Notes: generated by a model not told the origin, from the sequence alone. DNA of 9,599 bases from Porphyromonadaceae bacterium (GCA_905372135.1 CAJPNS010000072.1:1-9599), one strand, 5' to 3'; positions 1 to 6,785 are shown, numbered from the stretch's first letter. Made by a program: numbers and translations.

Positions 1-51
1 ATATATTTCTTTCTGATAAACAGATTATTTTTTTATATAAACCGAAACAGT

Positions 52-1830
52 ATGAAACTCAATACCCTGAAATTGACTTTGATAATGGTTTTCTGTAGCG
101 TATCGCTCGTACTGACGGCACAGAAGAACGATAGTGCCAAGACCATTCGTAACGTACAGATAGAGAGAGAGTACACTCCCGAAGTAGTACCTGTAGAACG
201 TCCAAACATCAATCTGCAAGTAGAAAATCTCCGTGTGCAGAAGGCAAAGCCTGCATACAGCAACTATATAAAACTCTATGAAATACAGGCCGCTCCGATA
301 ATACCTCTACAGCCCAAAGAACTTGGAGCTCTAAACAGAGAGACTCCCAAAGCTGGTTTCTTTCGTTTGGGCTTGGGACCTCTATTCCGCTGGCTCGGCG
401 ACTTCTGGTACCCGGTATGGAATACCGACGACGGATATTTCGATATCTTTGCCAGTCACGACGGTATACTATCGGTCGGAAACGTACCACCAAAGAAACT
501 ATTCAATACCAAGATAGGACTAAATTTCAACAAAAACTTCGACGGACTGCAGTTTTATCTCTCGGCTATATATGCCAACGAATGGTTCACCTACTACGGA
601 ACGGATACGGCTTTGCAAACAAATAATAATGCTCGAGATTGGGACGAGCTATTTGCCCCAAAACAATCGTTCAACAAATCGAACTTTGTACTCGGATTAC
701 GTACCCTCGGCAGAGACGACAACGAAATGCTCTGGAACGGCTATTTGAATTATAAATTGTTTTCGTCGGACAAGCACTTATCCGAACACAACATAAACGC
801 CGTATTCTCTTTCGATAAACTTATCGACGATAATTCGCTATCGGGCGAAGGTGGCGCCAAAGTCTTCTTCTACAACAATCACGACAGCGTGGCTATGAAA
901 GAACTTCCGACCGTAATGGGCATCGACTCGGCACGGTGGAAACCGAACGTGATATTGTTTCTCAACCCAGCTCTAAAGCTCGATTTCGACGAGGTGAAGA
1001 TAAAACTCGGAGTAAAATCGTTCTATAGCTTCGGGCGTACACCGGCAGTAGCCATTTCTCCCGATGTAAAGATAGACTATCTTCTCGACGATTTTCTGAA
1101 TCTTTATGCAGGTATAGGCGGCGATTATACTATCAATTCGCTTGCTCACATCACGCAACGCAATCGTTACTACAACATGTCGGCAGTGGGATACAACACA
1201 TATACGCCGTTCGATGCTTTTGCGGGTTTCAAGGTAAAGGTTCTAAAAGGACTGATGGTAGATGCTTCGGTAGGTTATAAATATGCGTTCAATGCTATGT
1301 TTTTCAAAAACGATGCCTTCTTTTACGGCACAGATACCTGCTACAACCGCTTTTTCGAAGCGACGTTCTACAATGGCGGCTTCTTTCACGCCAATGCACG
1401 ACTAAGCTACAATATAAAAGAACGCGCAAATATCTTTGCTTCAATGGAATACATAAAAGGCAGCCTATCGACAAACAACATACAGTCGCTGGCTTTGCCT
1501 TGGCATACACCCAGATGGCGTATAAATGCAGGAACAGACTTCAAAGTAGGCAAAAACTTCTTTGGCGGACTTAATTTCTATTTCGCCTCGACAATGAAAG
1601 CCGAACAGTTCGCTTGGAACAATGCTAATAACACAAAGCAAACGATTATCGATTTGCCATCTACCTACGACCTCAATCTGAACGCAGGCTACAATGCAAG
1701 CAGAAACGTATCGATATTCGCACAGCTCAACAATATTCTGGCTATATCGCCTTCGCTGAATCCTCAGATTTGGTACGGCTATCGGACAATGGGCTTCAAC
1801 GGTCTTATAGGGTTCTCGGTTCAGTTCTGA
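52..1830 (+). CDS. Outer-membrane beta-barrel protein (TonB-receptor-like, no plug seen)
   Basis: The 592-residue product starts with a signal peptide: Lys2 and Lys7, a hydrophobic stretch at about residues 8-22, and a likely cleavage near Thr22-Ala23-Gln24. A short periplasmic segment follows, with the sequence VQIEREYTPEV at about residues 36-46. I recognise this kind of motif from Bacteroidota outer-membrane proteins that databases often name TonB-dependent receptors. From about residue 100 to the end the chain is rich in alternating aromatic and hydrophobic strands (for example GFFRLGLGPLFRW), as in a beta-barrel, and it ends in Phe592, the usual last residue of a barrel signal. At 592 residues it is short for a TonB-dependent receptor, and I see neither a plug domain nor a carboxypeptidase-like domain. 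It is the first gene of a probable four-gene + strand unit. Its promoter is not visible in the 51 bases available upstream. The location is well supported; the substrate and role are unknown. Confidence 0.8.
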   Translation: MKLNTLKLTLIMVFCSVSLVLTAQKNDSAKTIRNVQIEREYTPEVVPVERPNINLQVENLRVQKAKPAYSNYIKLYEIQAAPIIPLQPKELGALNRETPKAGFFRLGLGPLFRWLGDFWYPVWNTDDGYFDIFASHDGILSVGNVPPKKLFNTKIGLNFNKNFDGLQFYLSAIYANEWFTYYGTDTALQTNNNARDWDELFAPKQSFNKSNFVLGLRTLGRDDNEMLWNGYLNYKLFSSDKHLSEHNINAVFSFDKLIDDNSLSGEGGAKVFFYNNHDSVAMKELPTVMGIDSARWKPNVILFLNPALKLDFDEVKIKLGVKSFYSFGRTPAVAISPDVKIDYLLDDFLNLYAGIGGDYTINSLAHITQRNRYYNMSAVGYNTYTPFDAFAGFKVKVLKGLMVDASVGYKYAFNAMFFKNDAFFYGTDTCYNRFFEATFYNGGFFHANARLSYNIKERANIFASMEYIKGSLSTNNIQSLALPWHTPRWRINAGTDFKVGKNFFGGLNFYFASTMKAEQFAWNNANNTKQTIIDLPSTYDLNLNAGYNASRNVSIFAQLNNILAISPSLNPQIWYGYRTMGFNGLIGFSVQF

Positions 1831-1881
1831 TGGCAGTAAACATTTGGTGCTTATAACAAAAAAAGAGCAACACTCCGAATT

Positions 1882-2313
1882 ATGCTTCGACTGGCTGTAA
1901 TAAACGGCGCAAACCTCAATATGCTCGGACGACGGGAGCCCGAGATATACGGCAATACATCGTTCGAAGAGTATTTGGGGCATCTACGAGAGAGCTACGC
2001 TTCTACCGTCGTTTTCGACTACTATCAGTCGAATATCGAAGGTGAGTTGGTAGATTACATACAGAAGGCAGGCACCGACTCCAACGGCATTATCGTAAAC
2101 GCCGGCGGTTATTCGCACACATCGGTAGTAATAGCCGATGCCATCAAAACGGCAAAAGTGCCATGCGTCGAAGTGCATATATCGAATGTTTTCAGAAGAG
2201 AAGAAATACGTCGCAGTTCGCTCATTTCGGCGTACGCCGAGGGAGTCGTTATCGGGCTTGGACTCGATGGCTACAGGCTTGCTGTAGAGTGGTTTTTGCA
2301 GCGAGAGCAGTAA
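1882..2313 (+). CDS. aroQ: 3-dehydroquinate dehydratase, type II
   Basis: The enzyme removes water from 3-dehydroquinate to give 3-dehydroshikimate, in the cytoplasmic shikimate pathway to aromatic amino acids; type II enzymes form dodecamers. The 143-residue length is normal for the family. The N-terminal signature is present (INGANLNMLGRREPEIYG, residues 7-24) with lid Arg18 and catalytic Tyr23. Asn73 and His79 lie in VNAGGYSHTS, His99 in EVHISN, and Arg106 and Arg110 in the REEIR segment, matching the known active-site set. Two positions are unusual: Ala10 replaces the Pro of the common GPNLN signature, and Phe104 stands where many homologues have His (SNVHAREE). The catalytic residues remain, so the enzyme should be active. 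The gene lies 51 bases after the barrel gene and 43 before murG, with no terminator between them. The ATG directly precedes the conserved N-terminal strand, so the start is secure. Confidence 0.95.
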   Translation: MLRLAVINGANLNMLGRREPEIYGNTSFEEYLGHLRESYASTVVFDYYQSNIEGELVDYIQKAGTDSNGIIVNAGGYSHTSVVIADAIKTAKVPCVEVHISNVFRREEIRRSSLISAYAEGVVIGLGLDGYRLAVEWFLQREQ

Positions 2314-2344
2314 GAGTGCAGAGATAGTAAGTTTTCTATTTAAA

Positions 2345-2350
2345 AAGGAG
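2345..2350 (+). promoter_or_regulatory. Shine-Dalgarno site of murG
   Basis: AAGGAG lies 6 bases before the ATG at 2357. It is a clear Shine-Dalgarno match, which is worth noting because the other starts in this window have only A/T-rich leaders, as is common in Bacteroidota. It fixes the murG start. Confidence 0.7.
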
Positions 2351-2356
2351 AAAAAA

Positions 2357-3487
2357 ATGAGATTCTTAATAAGTGGAGGAGGTACAGGCGGGCATATTTT
2401 CCCTGCTATAAGCATAGCAAATGCCCTGCGACAGGCAGAACCCGACTGCGAGATACTGTTCGTCGGAGCCAATCGGCGTATGGAAATGGACCGCATCCCC
2501 GAAGCGGGCTACGATATAGTGGGGCTCGATGTCTACGGCATCGAACGCCGAAAAATATGGAAAAACGTTAAGGTGTTGTATGGTTTCTTGAAGAGCTACC
2601 TCGAAGCTCGAAAGATAGTTCGTCGGTTTGCACCCGACGCAGCCATCGGTGTGGGCGGATATGTCTCGGCAGCAGCTATGCGTGCGGCTGCATCATTGGG
2701 AGTACCGGTGATACTGCAAGAGCAAAACTCTTTTGCGGGGATTACAAATAAATTCCTTGCTCGGCGAGCAAAAAAAATATGCGTGGCATACGACGGAATG
2801 GAGCGTTTTTTCGACAAATCGAAGATAGTCTTTACAGGCAACCCCGTACGCCAAAACATATTGAGTAGAGATTTCGAAATCGACGAGGCATACCGATATT
2901 TCCATCTCGACCCATCGAAAAAGACTCTACTCATAGTAGGAGGCTCGCTCGGAGCACGTACTATCAACGATAGTATTATGGCTCATATAAAAGAGCTGCG
3001 ACAGAGCGACATACAAGTAATCTGGCAGACAGGAAAATATTATTTTTCGAATATAAAAGAATATATCCAAGGGCTGTATCCAAGTGTAACCGACGGCAAT
3101 CCTCTGTATTTCGATAATATCTTCGTGTCCGATTTCATCTCGAAGATGGACTATGCTTACGCCATAGCCGACGCCGTAATATCGCGAGCAGGAGCAAGCT
3201 CCATTTCGGAACTTTGTCTGCTGGGCAAACCCTCGATACTTGTCCCTTCGCCCAATGTGTCGGAAAATCACCAATACCACAACGCTATGTCTCTGGCAAA
3301 TAAAAACGCTGCCATCGTCGTAGAAGATCACAATGCCAAGCAAACTCTTGTGGAGCAGGCAGTAAGCCTCATCGCCGACGACAAACGATTGGCAGAGCTA
3401 AGCTGCAATATAAAGCAGCTTGCCGCCAACAATTCGGCAGAGGCAATAGCAGCGGTAATACTGGAGGAGGCACGCAAAAAGAGATAA
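2357..3487 (+). CDS. murG: UDP-GlcNAc:undecaprenyl-PP-MurNAc-pentapeptide GlcNAc transferase (MurG)
   Basis: MurG adds N-acetylglucosamine from UDP-GlcNAc to lipid I, giving lipid II, on the cytoplasmic face of the inner membrane; it is the last inner-side step of peptidoglycan precursor synthesis. The 376 residues form a GT-B glycosyltransferase. The glycine-rich loop GGGTGGH is at residues 7-13, GVGGY at 98-102, and QEQNSFAGITNK at 121-132 (Gln where E. coli has His). GNPVR is at 161-165, the C-domain loop GGSLGA at 195-200, the nucleotide-sugar site SRAGASSISEL at 276-286 with Glu285, and NHQYHNA at 304-310. All key motifs are intact and no frameshift is seen. In most bacteria murG lies between ftsW and murC in the dcw cluster; here its neighbours are aroQ and a yitT-type gene, 43 and 38 bases away. 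It is probably cotranscribed with both. Confidence 0.96.
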   Translation: MRFLISGGGTGGHIFPAISIANALRQAEPDCEILFVGANRRMEMDRIPEAGYDIVGLDVYGIERRKIWKNVKVLYGFLKSYLEARKIVRRFAPDAAIGVGGYVSAAAMRAAASLGVPVILQEQNSFAGITNKFLARRAKKICVAYDGMERFFDKSKIVFTGNPVRQNILSRDFEIDEAYRYFHLDPSKKTLLIVGGSLGARTINDSIMAHIKELRQSDIQVIWQTGKYYFSNIKEYIQGLYPSVTDGNPLYFDNIFVSDFISKMDYAYAIADAVISRAGASSISELCLLGKPSILVPSPNVSENHQYHNAMSLANKNAAIVVEDHNAKQTLVEQAVSLIADDKRLAELSCNIKQLAANNSAEAIAAVILEEARKKR

Positions 3488-3525
3488 TTTATTAAAACGA
3501 AAAAACACACATCAAATCAATATTT

Positions 3526-4413
3526 ATGGGGATATCTATAAGTAAACAAGCAATTTATTCGGAAGTTCGTTCGTATCTTGGCATCACATTCGGGCTGTTT
3601 TTGTATGTATTGGCGTGGGTGGCGTTCCTTATCCCCAACGAAATAGTGGGCGGAGGAGCTACGGGATTCGCTACCGACATTCATTTCCTATCGGGTAATA
3701 TCATTCCTATCAACTACGCTTTCTTTTTCACAAACGCTGTGCTGCTGGCATTGGGTTTCTATATTCTGGGCAATAAGTTCGGAATAAAGACTATTTACGG
3801 CATATTTTTCACGTTTTTTATGCTTACCGTCTTGCCCGAACCTACCTTTATCACCAATTCGTTCAAAGATGGCGACAAACTTATTTGTGCCATAATAGGC
3901 GGTATTGTATCGGGATTTGGTATAGCAATCGCTTTTCGCAATGGCGGTAGTGCGGGAGGAACCGATATTGTGGCTATGATAATATCGAAATACCGCAATG
4001 TGTCGCCTGGCAAAGTATATCTATACTCCGACTTGTTCATTATAGGCGCATCGTTTTTTATCAATTTCGACTTTCGCACGATAGTATACGGATACGTCAC
4101 GATGGCGGTCTTTTCGTATTCGGTCGACCTCATATTGTCGGGAGCGAAACAGTCGGTACAGATATTCATCATTTCCAAGAAATACGAAGAGATAGCCAAT
4201 AAGATAAATCGCGAAACACACCGTGGCGTAACAGCCCTCGATGCACTTGGCTGGTACAATCAGAAAGAAAGCAAAGTACTTATGGTGGTAGTTCGTAAAA
4301 AAGACACCAAGCAGATTCACCGTATAATACAAGATATCGACCCCGATGCCTTCATCTCGGAGGCAAGTGTAATGGGGGTCTACGGCAATGGCTTCGATGT
4401 AATGAAGAGGTAG
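3526..4413 (+). CDS. YitT-family membrane protein (DUF161 + DUF2179)
   Basis: This is a 295-residue polytopic inner-membrane protein of unknown function. Hydrophobic segments are seen at about residues 17-37, 64-82, 87-104, 118-137, 166-182 and 186-205. The conserved motifs of the YitT family are present: GGGATG at 42-47 and the GGSAGGTD segment at 140-147, between membrane segments. A soluble C-terminal domain from about residue 210 to the end matches DUF2179 (GVTALDALGWY at 234-244, then MVVVRKKD, ending in GNGFDV). That domain is thought to be a small ligand-binding or regulatory module, but neither the transported substrate nor the ligand is established. The gene lies 38 bases after murG, so it probably shares a transcript with it. 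I see no terminator after it, and the kbl promoter starts 13 bases beyond its stop codon, so some read-through into kbl is possible. Confidence 0.88.
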   Translation: MGISISKQAIYSEVRSYLGITFGLFLYVLAWVAFLIPNEIVGGGATGFATDIHFLSGNIIPINYAFFFTNAVLLALGFYILGNKFGIKTIYGIFFTFFMLTVLPEPTFITNSFKDGDKLICAIIGGIVSGFGIAIAFRNGGSAGGTDIVAMIISKYRNVSPGKVYLYSDLFIIGASFFINFDFRTIVYGYVTMAVFSYSVDLILSGAKQSVQIFIISKKYEEIANKINRETHRGVTALDALGWYNQKESKVLMVVVRKKDTKQIHRIIQDIDPDAFISEASVMGVYGNGFDVMKR

Positions 4414-4426
4414 CGGCTATCATTTT

Positions 4427-4459
4427 TTTGTCGACTTAGGCGAAAAAAGTGTAACTTTG
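4427..4459 (+). promoter_or_regulatory. Bacteroidota-type promoter of kbl
   Basis: A TTTG element (4427-4430) and TAACTTTG (4452-4459) are separated by 21 bases. This is a full match to the primary sigma factor consensus of Bacteroidota (TTTG at -33, TAnnTTTG at -7). Transcription would begin around 4464-4467 and give a leader of about 50 bases before kbl. Confidence 0.75.
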
Positions 4460-4496
4460 TGAGCATTTTCCTATTGCAGTAAAGAGGACTAGTAAC

Positions 4497-4512
4497 TATT
4501 TAAATTTAAATA
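4497..4512. repeat. Perfect 16-base A/T palindrome just before the kbl start
   Basis: The bases TATTTAAATTTAAATA read the same on both strands. The palindrome ends 4 bases before the kbl ATG, inside the predicted transcript leader. It could be a repressor site, or simply the A/T-rich leader favoured for translation starts in Bacteroidota. A/T-only palindromes arise easily by chance. Confidence 0.4.
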
Positions 4513-4516
4513 TATT

Positions 4517-5704
4517 ATGTATCAGGATTTTCAGAAATTTCTTACCAATGAGTTGCAGGAGATAAAAACTGCCGGACTCTGGAAGAATGAGCGTGAAATC
4601 ACATCACCTCAAAACTCAAACATCAGCGTGAAAGAAGACAAAGTGCTCAACTTCTGCGCCAACAACTACCTCGGTCTCGCCAACAATCCACGCCTCATAG
4701 CTGCCGCCAAGAAGGCTATGGACGAACGCGGTTACGGTATGGCATCTGTTCGTTTTATCTGTGGTACGCAAGACTTGCACAAGGCACTCGAAAAAGCCAT
4801 CGCCAAGTTTTTCAATATGGAAGACACCATCTTGTATGCCGCTTGCTTCGACGCCAACGGCGGTGTATTCGAGCCGCTGCTCGGCGAGAAAGACGCCATC
4901 ATCTCCGACGCCCTCAACCACGCCTCTATCATCGACGGAGTGCGTCTGTGCAAGGCACAGCGTTTCCGCTACGCCAACGCCGATATGGCAGACTTGGAGG
5001 CTCAGCTTGTAGCTGCCAAAGATTGTCGCTTCAAACTTATAGTTACCGACGGTGTATTCTCTATGGACGGCAACGTGGCTCCGCTCGATAAGATATACGA
5101 TTTGGCACAGAAACACGGTGCAATGGTAATGGTAGACGAAAGCCACTCGGCAGGTGTCGTAGGCAAAACCGGTCGCGGCGTTACCGAACGTTACGACCTT
5201 ATGGGTAAAATAGAGATAATCACGGGTACTCTGGGCAAAGCCTTCGGTGGAGCCATCGGCGGATTTACCACAGGTAAAAAAGAGATTATCGATATGCTCC
5301 GTCAGCGTTCGCGTCCGTATCTCTTCTCGAACTCTATACCGCCTATGGTAGCTGCCGCAGGTATCGAAGCGTTGAACATCATGCAGAACTCCAACGACCT
5401 GCAAGACAAGCTACACGCCAACACCGAATACTTCGTATCGAAGATGAAAGCCGCAGGATTCGACATCAAACCGACGGAATCGGCTATCTGTGCCGTGATG
5501 CTCTACGATGCTAAACTGTCGCAGGATATGGCTGCCGCTATGATGAAAGAGGGCATCTACGTTACAGGCTTCTACTATCCCGTAGTACCGAAAGGACAGG
5601 CTCGTATCCGCGTACAGATTTCGGCAGCTCACGAGCGCGAACACCTCGACAAATGTATAGCCGCATTCACCAAGATAGGAAAAGAGCTCGGCGTATTGAA
5701 ATAG
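4517..5704 (+). CDS. kbl: Glycine C-acetyltransferase (2-amino-3-ketobutyrate CoA ligase)
   Basis: This PLP enzyme cleaves 2-amino-3-ketobutyrate with CoA to glycine and acetyl-CoA, the second step of threonine breakdown after threonine dehydrogenase. The 395 residues match the length of the E. coli enzyme (about 398). Close matches to Kbl run through the chain: FCANNYLGLANNP (46-58), MASVRFICGTQD (75-86), His135 in DALNHASIIDG, Asp207 and His210 in VDESHSAG, the PLP lysine Lys241 in TGTLGKAFGG, and PVVPKGQARIR near 355-365. These separate it from serine palmitoyltransferase, a relative also found in Bacteroidota. The gene has its own promoter and terminator and appears to stand alone; no threonine dehydrogenase gene is in the window. 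Its codons are richer in C-ending forms (GCC, ATC, GAC, AAC) than those of its neighbours, which suggests high expression. Confidence 0.95.
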   Translation: MYQDFQKFLTNELQEIKTAGLWKNEREITSPQNSNISVKEDKVLNFCANNYLGLANNPRLIAAAKKAMDERGYGMASVRFICGTQDLHKALEKAIAKFFNMEDTILYAACFDANGGVFEPLLGEKDAIISDALNHASIIDGVRLCKAQRFRYANADMADLEAQLVAAKDCRFKLIVTDGVFSMDGNVAPLDKIYDLAQKHGAMVMVDESHSAGVVGKTGRGVTERYDLMGKIEIITGTLGKAFGGAIGGFTTGKKEIIDMLRQRSRPYLFSNSIPPMVAAAGIEALNIMQNSNDLQDKLHANTEYFVSKMKAAGFDIKPTESAICAVMLYDAKLSQDMAAAMMKEGIYVTGFYYPVVPKGQARIRVQISAAHEREHLDKCIAAFTKIGKELGVLK

Positions 5705-5733
5705 AAAGACTTAGTCGTATTTAACGAGTGCAA

Positions 5734-5767
5734 AGACGTTCCCTTTTGGGGAGCGTCTCGCTTTTTT
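5734..5767 (+). terminator. Rho-independent terminator of kbl
   Basis: AGACGTTCCC (5734-5743) pairs with GGGAGCGTCT (5749-5758) in a 10-pair stem with one T-G wobble and a 5-base loop. A run of six T follows at 5762-5767. It starts 30 bases after the kbl stop. Confidence 0.88.
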
Positions 5768-5855
5768 ATGGATATCATCAGACAGAGTCAAAAACTCCAT
5801 TCCTACTTCAAAAATCCAAATAAATCACAAAAGAGTTAAGTGAATGATATACCGT

Positions 5856-5889
5856 AAAAAAAGAGAAAAGAATTTTGTCTCTTTTCTCT
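5856..5889 (-). terminator. Rho-independent terminator of rpsP
   Basis: AGAGAAAAGA (5862-5871) and TCTTTTCTCT (5880-5889) form a perfect 10-base stem with an 8-base loop. On the - strand it is followed by seven T (the A run 5856-5862). It lies about 40 bases downstream of the rpsP stop. The stem is A/T-rich, so it may be weaker than the kbl terminator. Between the two terminators (5768-5855) I see no gene. Confidence 0.75.
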
Positions 5890-5928
5890 CTTAAAAACAA
5901 TCCAAAATGATGACTTTTCTTCTATTCT

Positions 5929-6483
5929 CTACTCTTTTGCCTCAGTGGTAGATTCTTCGGTAGCCTCAGGTTGTGCTTCAGACTCAGCTGCTTCGGCTGC
6001 TGCTTGTTGCTCTGCAAGTTTTGCCTCGGCCAATTTTTTAGCCACAGCCTCGGCTCTTGCCTTATTCTTCGCCTTTTCGGCATCCAAACGTTTGTTGGCT
6101 TCACCGGCTTTATCCGATTTGGCTTTTTCCTGCTGTTTGGTCAGAATATCGGCTTTTTCTCTCTTCCAAGCCTCGAATTTTTGTTCTGCCGTAGTCTCAT
6201 CGAAAGCTCCTTTTTTCACTCCACCGAGTAGGTGTTTTTTATACAATACGCCCTCTTTTTTGAGTATCATATTGGCAGTATCAGTAGGCTGAGCACCTAC
6301 ACCTACCCAATACAAAGCTCGTTCGAAATTGAGATTTATTGTAGCAGGATGAGTATTGGGGTTGTACGTACCTAACCGCTCAATACAGCGACCGTCTCTC
6401 GGCGACCTGCTATCTGCTACTACAACGTGGTAATAGGCATACCCCTTGCGTCCGTAACGCTGCAATCTTATTTTTGTTGCCAT
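5929..6483 (-). CDS. rpsP: Small ribosomal subunit protein bS16 with long C-terminal tail
   Basis: bS16 binds 16S rRNA early in assembly of the 30S subunit. The core occupies about residues 1-85: MATKIRLQRYGRKGYAYYHV, then ADSRSPRDGRCIERLGTYNP, and GAQPTDTANMILKKEGVL, all typical of S16. I chose the ATG at 6481-6483. A longer open frame reaches 6636, but its extra 51 residues resemble no S16 and cross the predicted promoter at 6545-6552. The 184-residue product is about twice as long as the E. coli protein (82 residues). The extra part from about residue 95 is a charged Lys/Ala/Glu-rich segment, probably alpha-helical and mobile, ending in an acidic Glu/Thr/Ala stretch. Such tails are usual in Bacteroidota S16. 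The usual partners rimM and trmD are not next to it; the gene stands alone between its own -7 element and terminator. Confidence 0.95.
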   Translation of the reverse strand: MATKIRLQRYGRKGYAYYHVVVADSRSPRDGRCIERLGTYNPNTHPATINLNFERALYWVGVGAQPTDTANMILKKEGVLYKKHLLGGVKKGAFDETTAEQKFEAWKREKADILTKQQEKAKSDKAGEANKRLDAEKAKNKARAEAVAKKLAEAKLAEQQAAAEAAESEAQPEATEESTTEAKE

Positions 6484-6522
6484 TCTTTTGATAATTAAGT
6501 TATTAATTCTTTTACCTAAATT

Positions 6523-6539
6523 GCTTTTTCTCGAAAAGC
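6523..6539 (-). promoter_or_regulatory. Possible stem-loop at the 5' end of the rpsP transcript
   Basis: GCTTTT (6523-6528) and AAAAGC (6534-6539) can pair around a 5-base loop. The predicted rpsP transcription start is near 6538-6541, so this hairpin would form at or very near the mRNA 5' end. It could protect the mRNA from decay or take part in feedback control. The stem is only 6 pairs, so chance is a real alternative. Confidence 0.3.
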
Positions 6540-6544
6540 GAGTG

Positions 6545-6552
6545 CAAAGGTA
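6545..6552 (-). promoter_or_regulatory. -7 promoter element of rpsP
   Basis: On the - strand this reads TACCTTTG, an exact match to the Bacteroidota TAnnTTTG element. No TTTG is found 19-21 bases upstream, so the -33 part is poor or degenerate. It gives a leader of about 55 bases and supports the short rpsP start at 6483. Confidence 0.6.
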
Positions 6553-6604
6553 ATAAAAAGATTTTGATTGAATACTCTTTTGAGCAAAATAAATCCATAT
6601 ATAC

Positions 6605-6677
6605 ATAATAAACAGCCTATTAGCTACAGCAACCATTATTTTCCATATTTATTAGCAAACAAGCAATAATAAACAGC
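6605..6677. repeat. Short direct repeat in the intergenic region
   Basis: ATAATAAACAGC occurs at 6605-6616 and again at 6666-6677, 61 bases apart start to start. It lies between the two divergent promoters. It may be a pair of protein-binding sites, but in such A/T-rich DNA a 12-base repeat is weak evidence. Confidence 0.3.
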
Positions 6678-6727
6678 ATTTATATTACGTAAACCGCTAA
6701 TTATCAGCAATAAGAACAAAACACATA

Positions 6728-6752
6728 TTTTATCGAAAAAAAATCGATAAAA
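6728..6752. repeat. Perfect 9-base inverted repeat upstream of the lipoprotein promoter
   Basis: TTTTATCGA (6728-6736) and TCGATAAAA (6744-6752) are perfect inverted copies around a spacer of seven A. The right arm ends two bases before the -33 element at 6755, a fitting place for a dimeric regulator or an A-tract activating element. No T run follows at the end of the repeat on the + strand, so it does not look like a terminator. Confidence 0.6.
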
Positions 6753-6754
6753 AC

Positions 6755-6785
6755 ATTGTCGGTAAAGAAAAATGTAGTACCTTTG
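6755..6785 (+). promoter_or_regulatory. Bacteroidota-type promoter of the small lipoprotein gene
   Basis: ATTG (6755-6758, one mismatch to TTTG) and TACCTTTG (6778-6785) are 19 bases apart, matching the Bacteroidota primary promoter. Transcription should begin near 6790-6793, about 40 bases before the ATG at 6831, through an A/T-only leader. Confidence 0.75.

Noticed and set aside
4616..5404. A 262-codon open frame on the - strand opposite kbl.
   Set aside because: It is antisense to a certain gene, has no recognisable domain, and such mirror frames are common where codon bias is strong.
4517..5704. The PLP enzyme could be serine palmitoyltransferase for Bacteroidota sphingolipids, an enzyme often mislabelled as Kbl.
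   Set aside because: The N-terminus, FCANNYLGLANNP, MASVRFICGTQD and PVVPKGQARIR follow E. coli Kbl nearly residue for residue, so true Kbl is the better call.
5768..5839. A 23-codon reading frame (MDIIRQSQKLHSYF...) right after the kbl terminator.
   Set aside because: Its ATG directly follows the terminator T run, no promoter or ribosome site precedes it, and a frame this short is expected by chance.
5945..6292. Ala/Ser/Phe-rich open frames on the + strand opposite rpsP.
   Set aside because: They are the antisense image of the Lys/Ala/Glu tail of bS16; low complexity explains the lack of stops.
6484..6636. Longer N-terminus for bS16 starting at 6636.
   Set aside because: The added 51 residues do not resemble S16 and span the predicted promoter; MATKIRLQRYG is the standard S16 start.
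6728..6752. The inverted repeat as a transcription terminator.
   Set aside because: The stem is A/T-rich and no T run follows at the end of the repeat on the + strand; its position beside a promoter fits an operator better.
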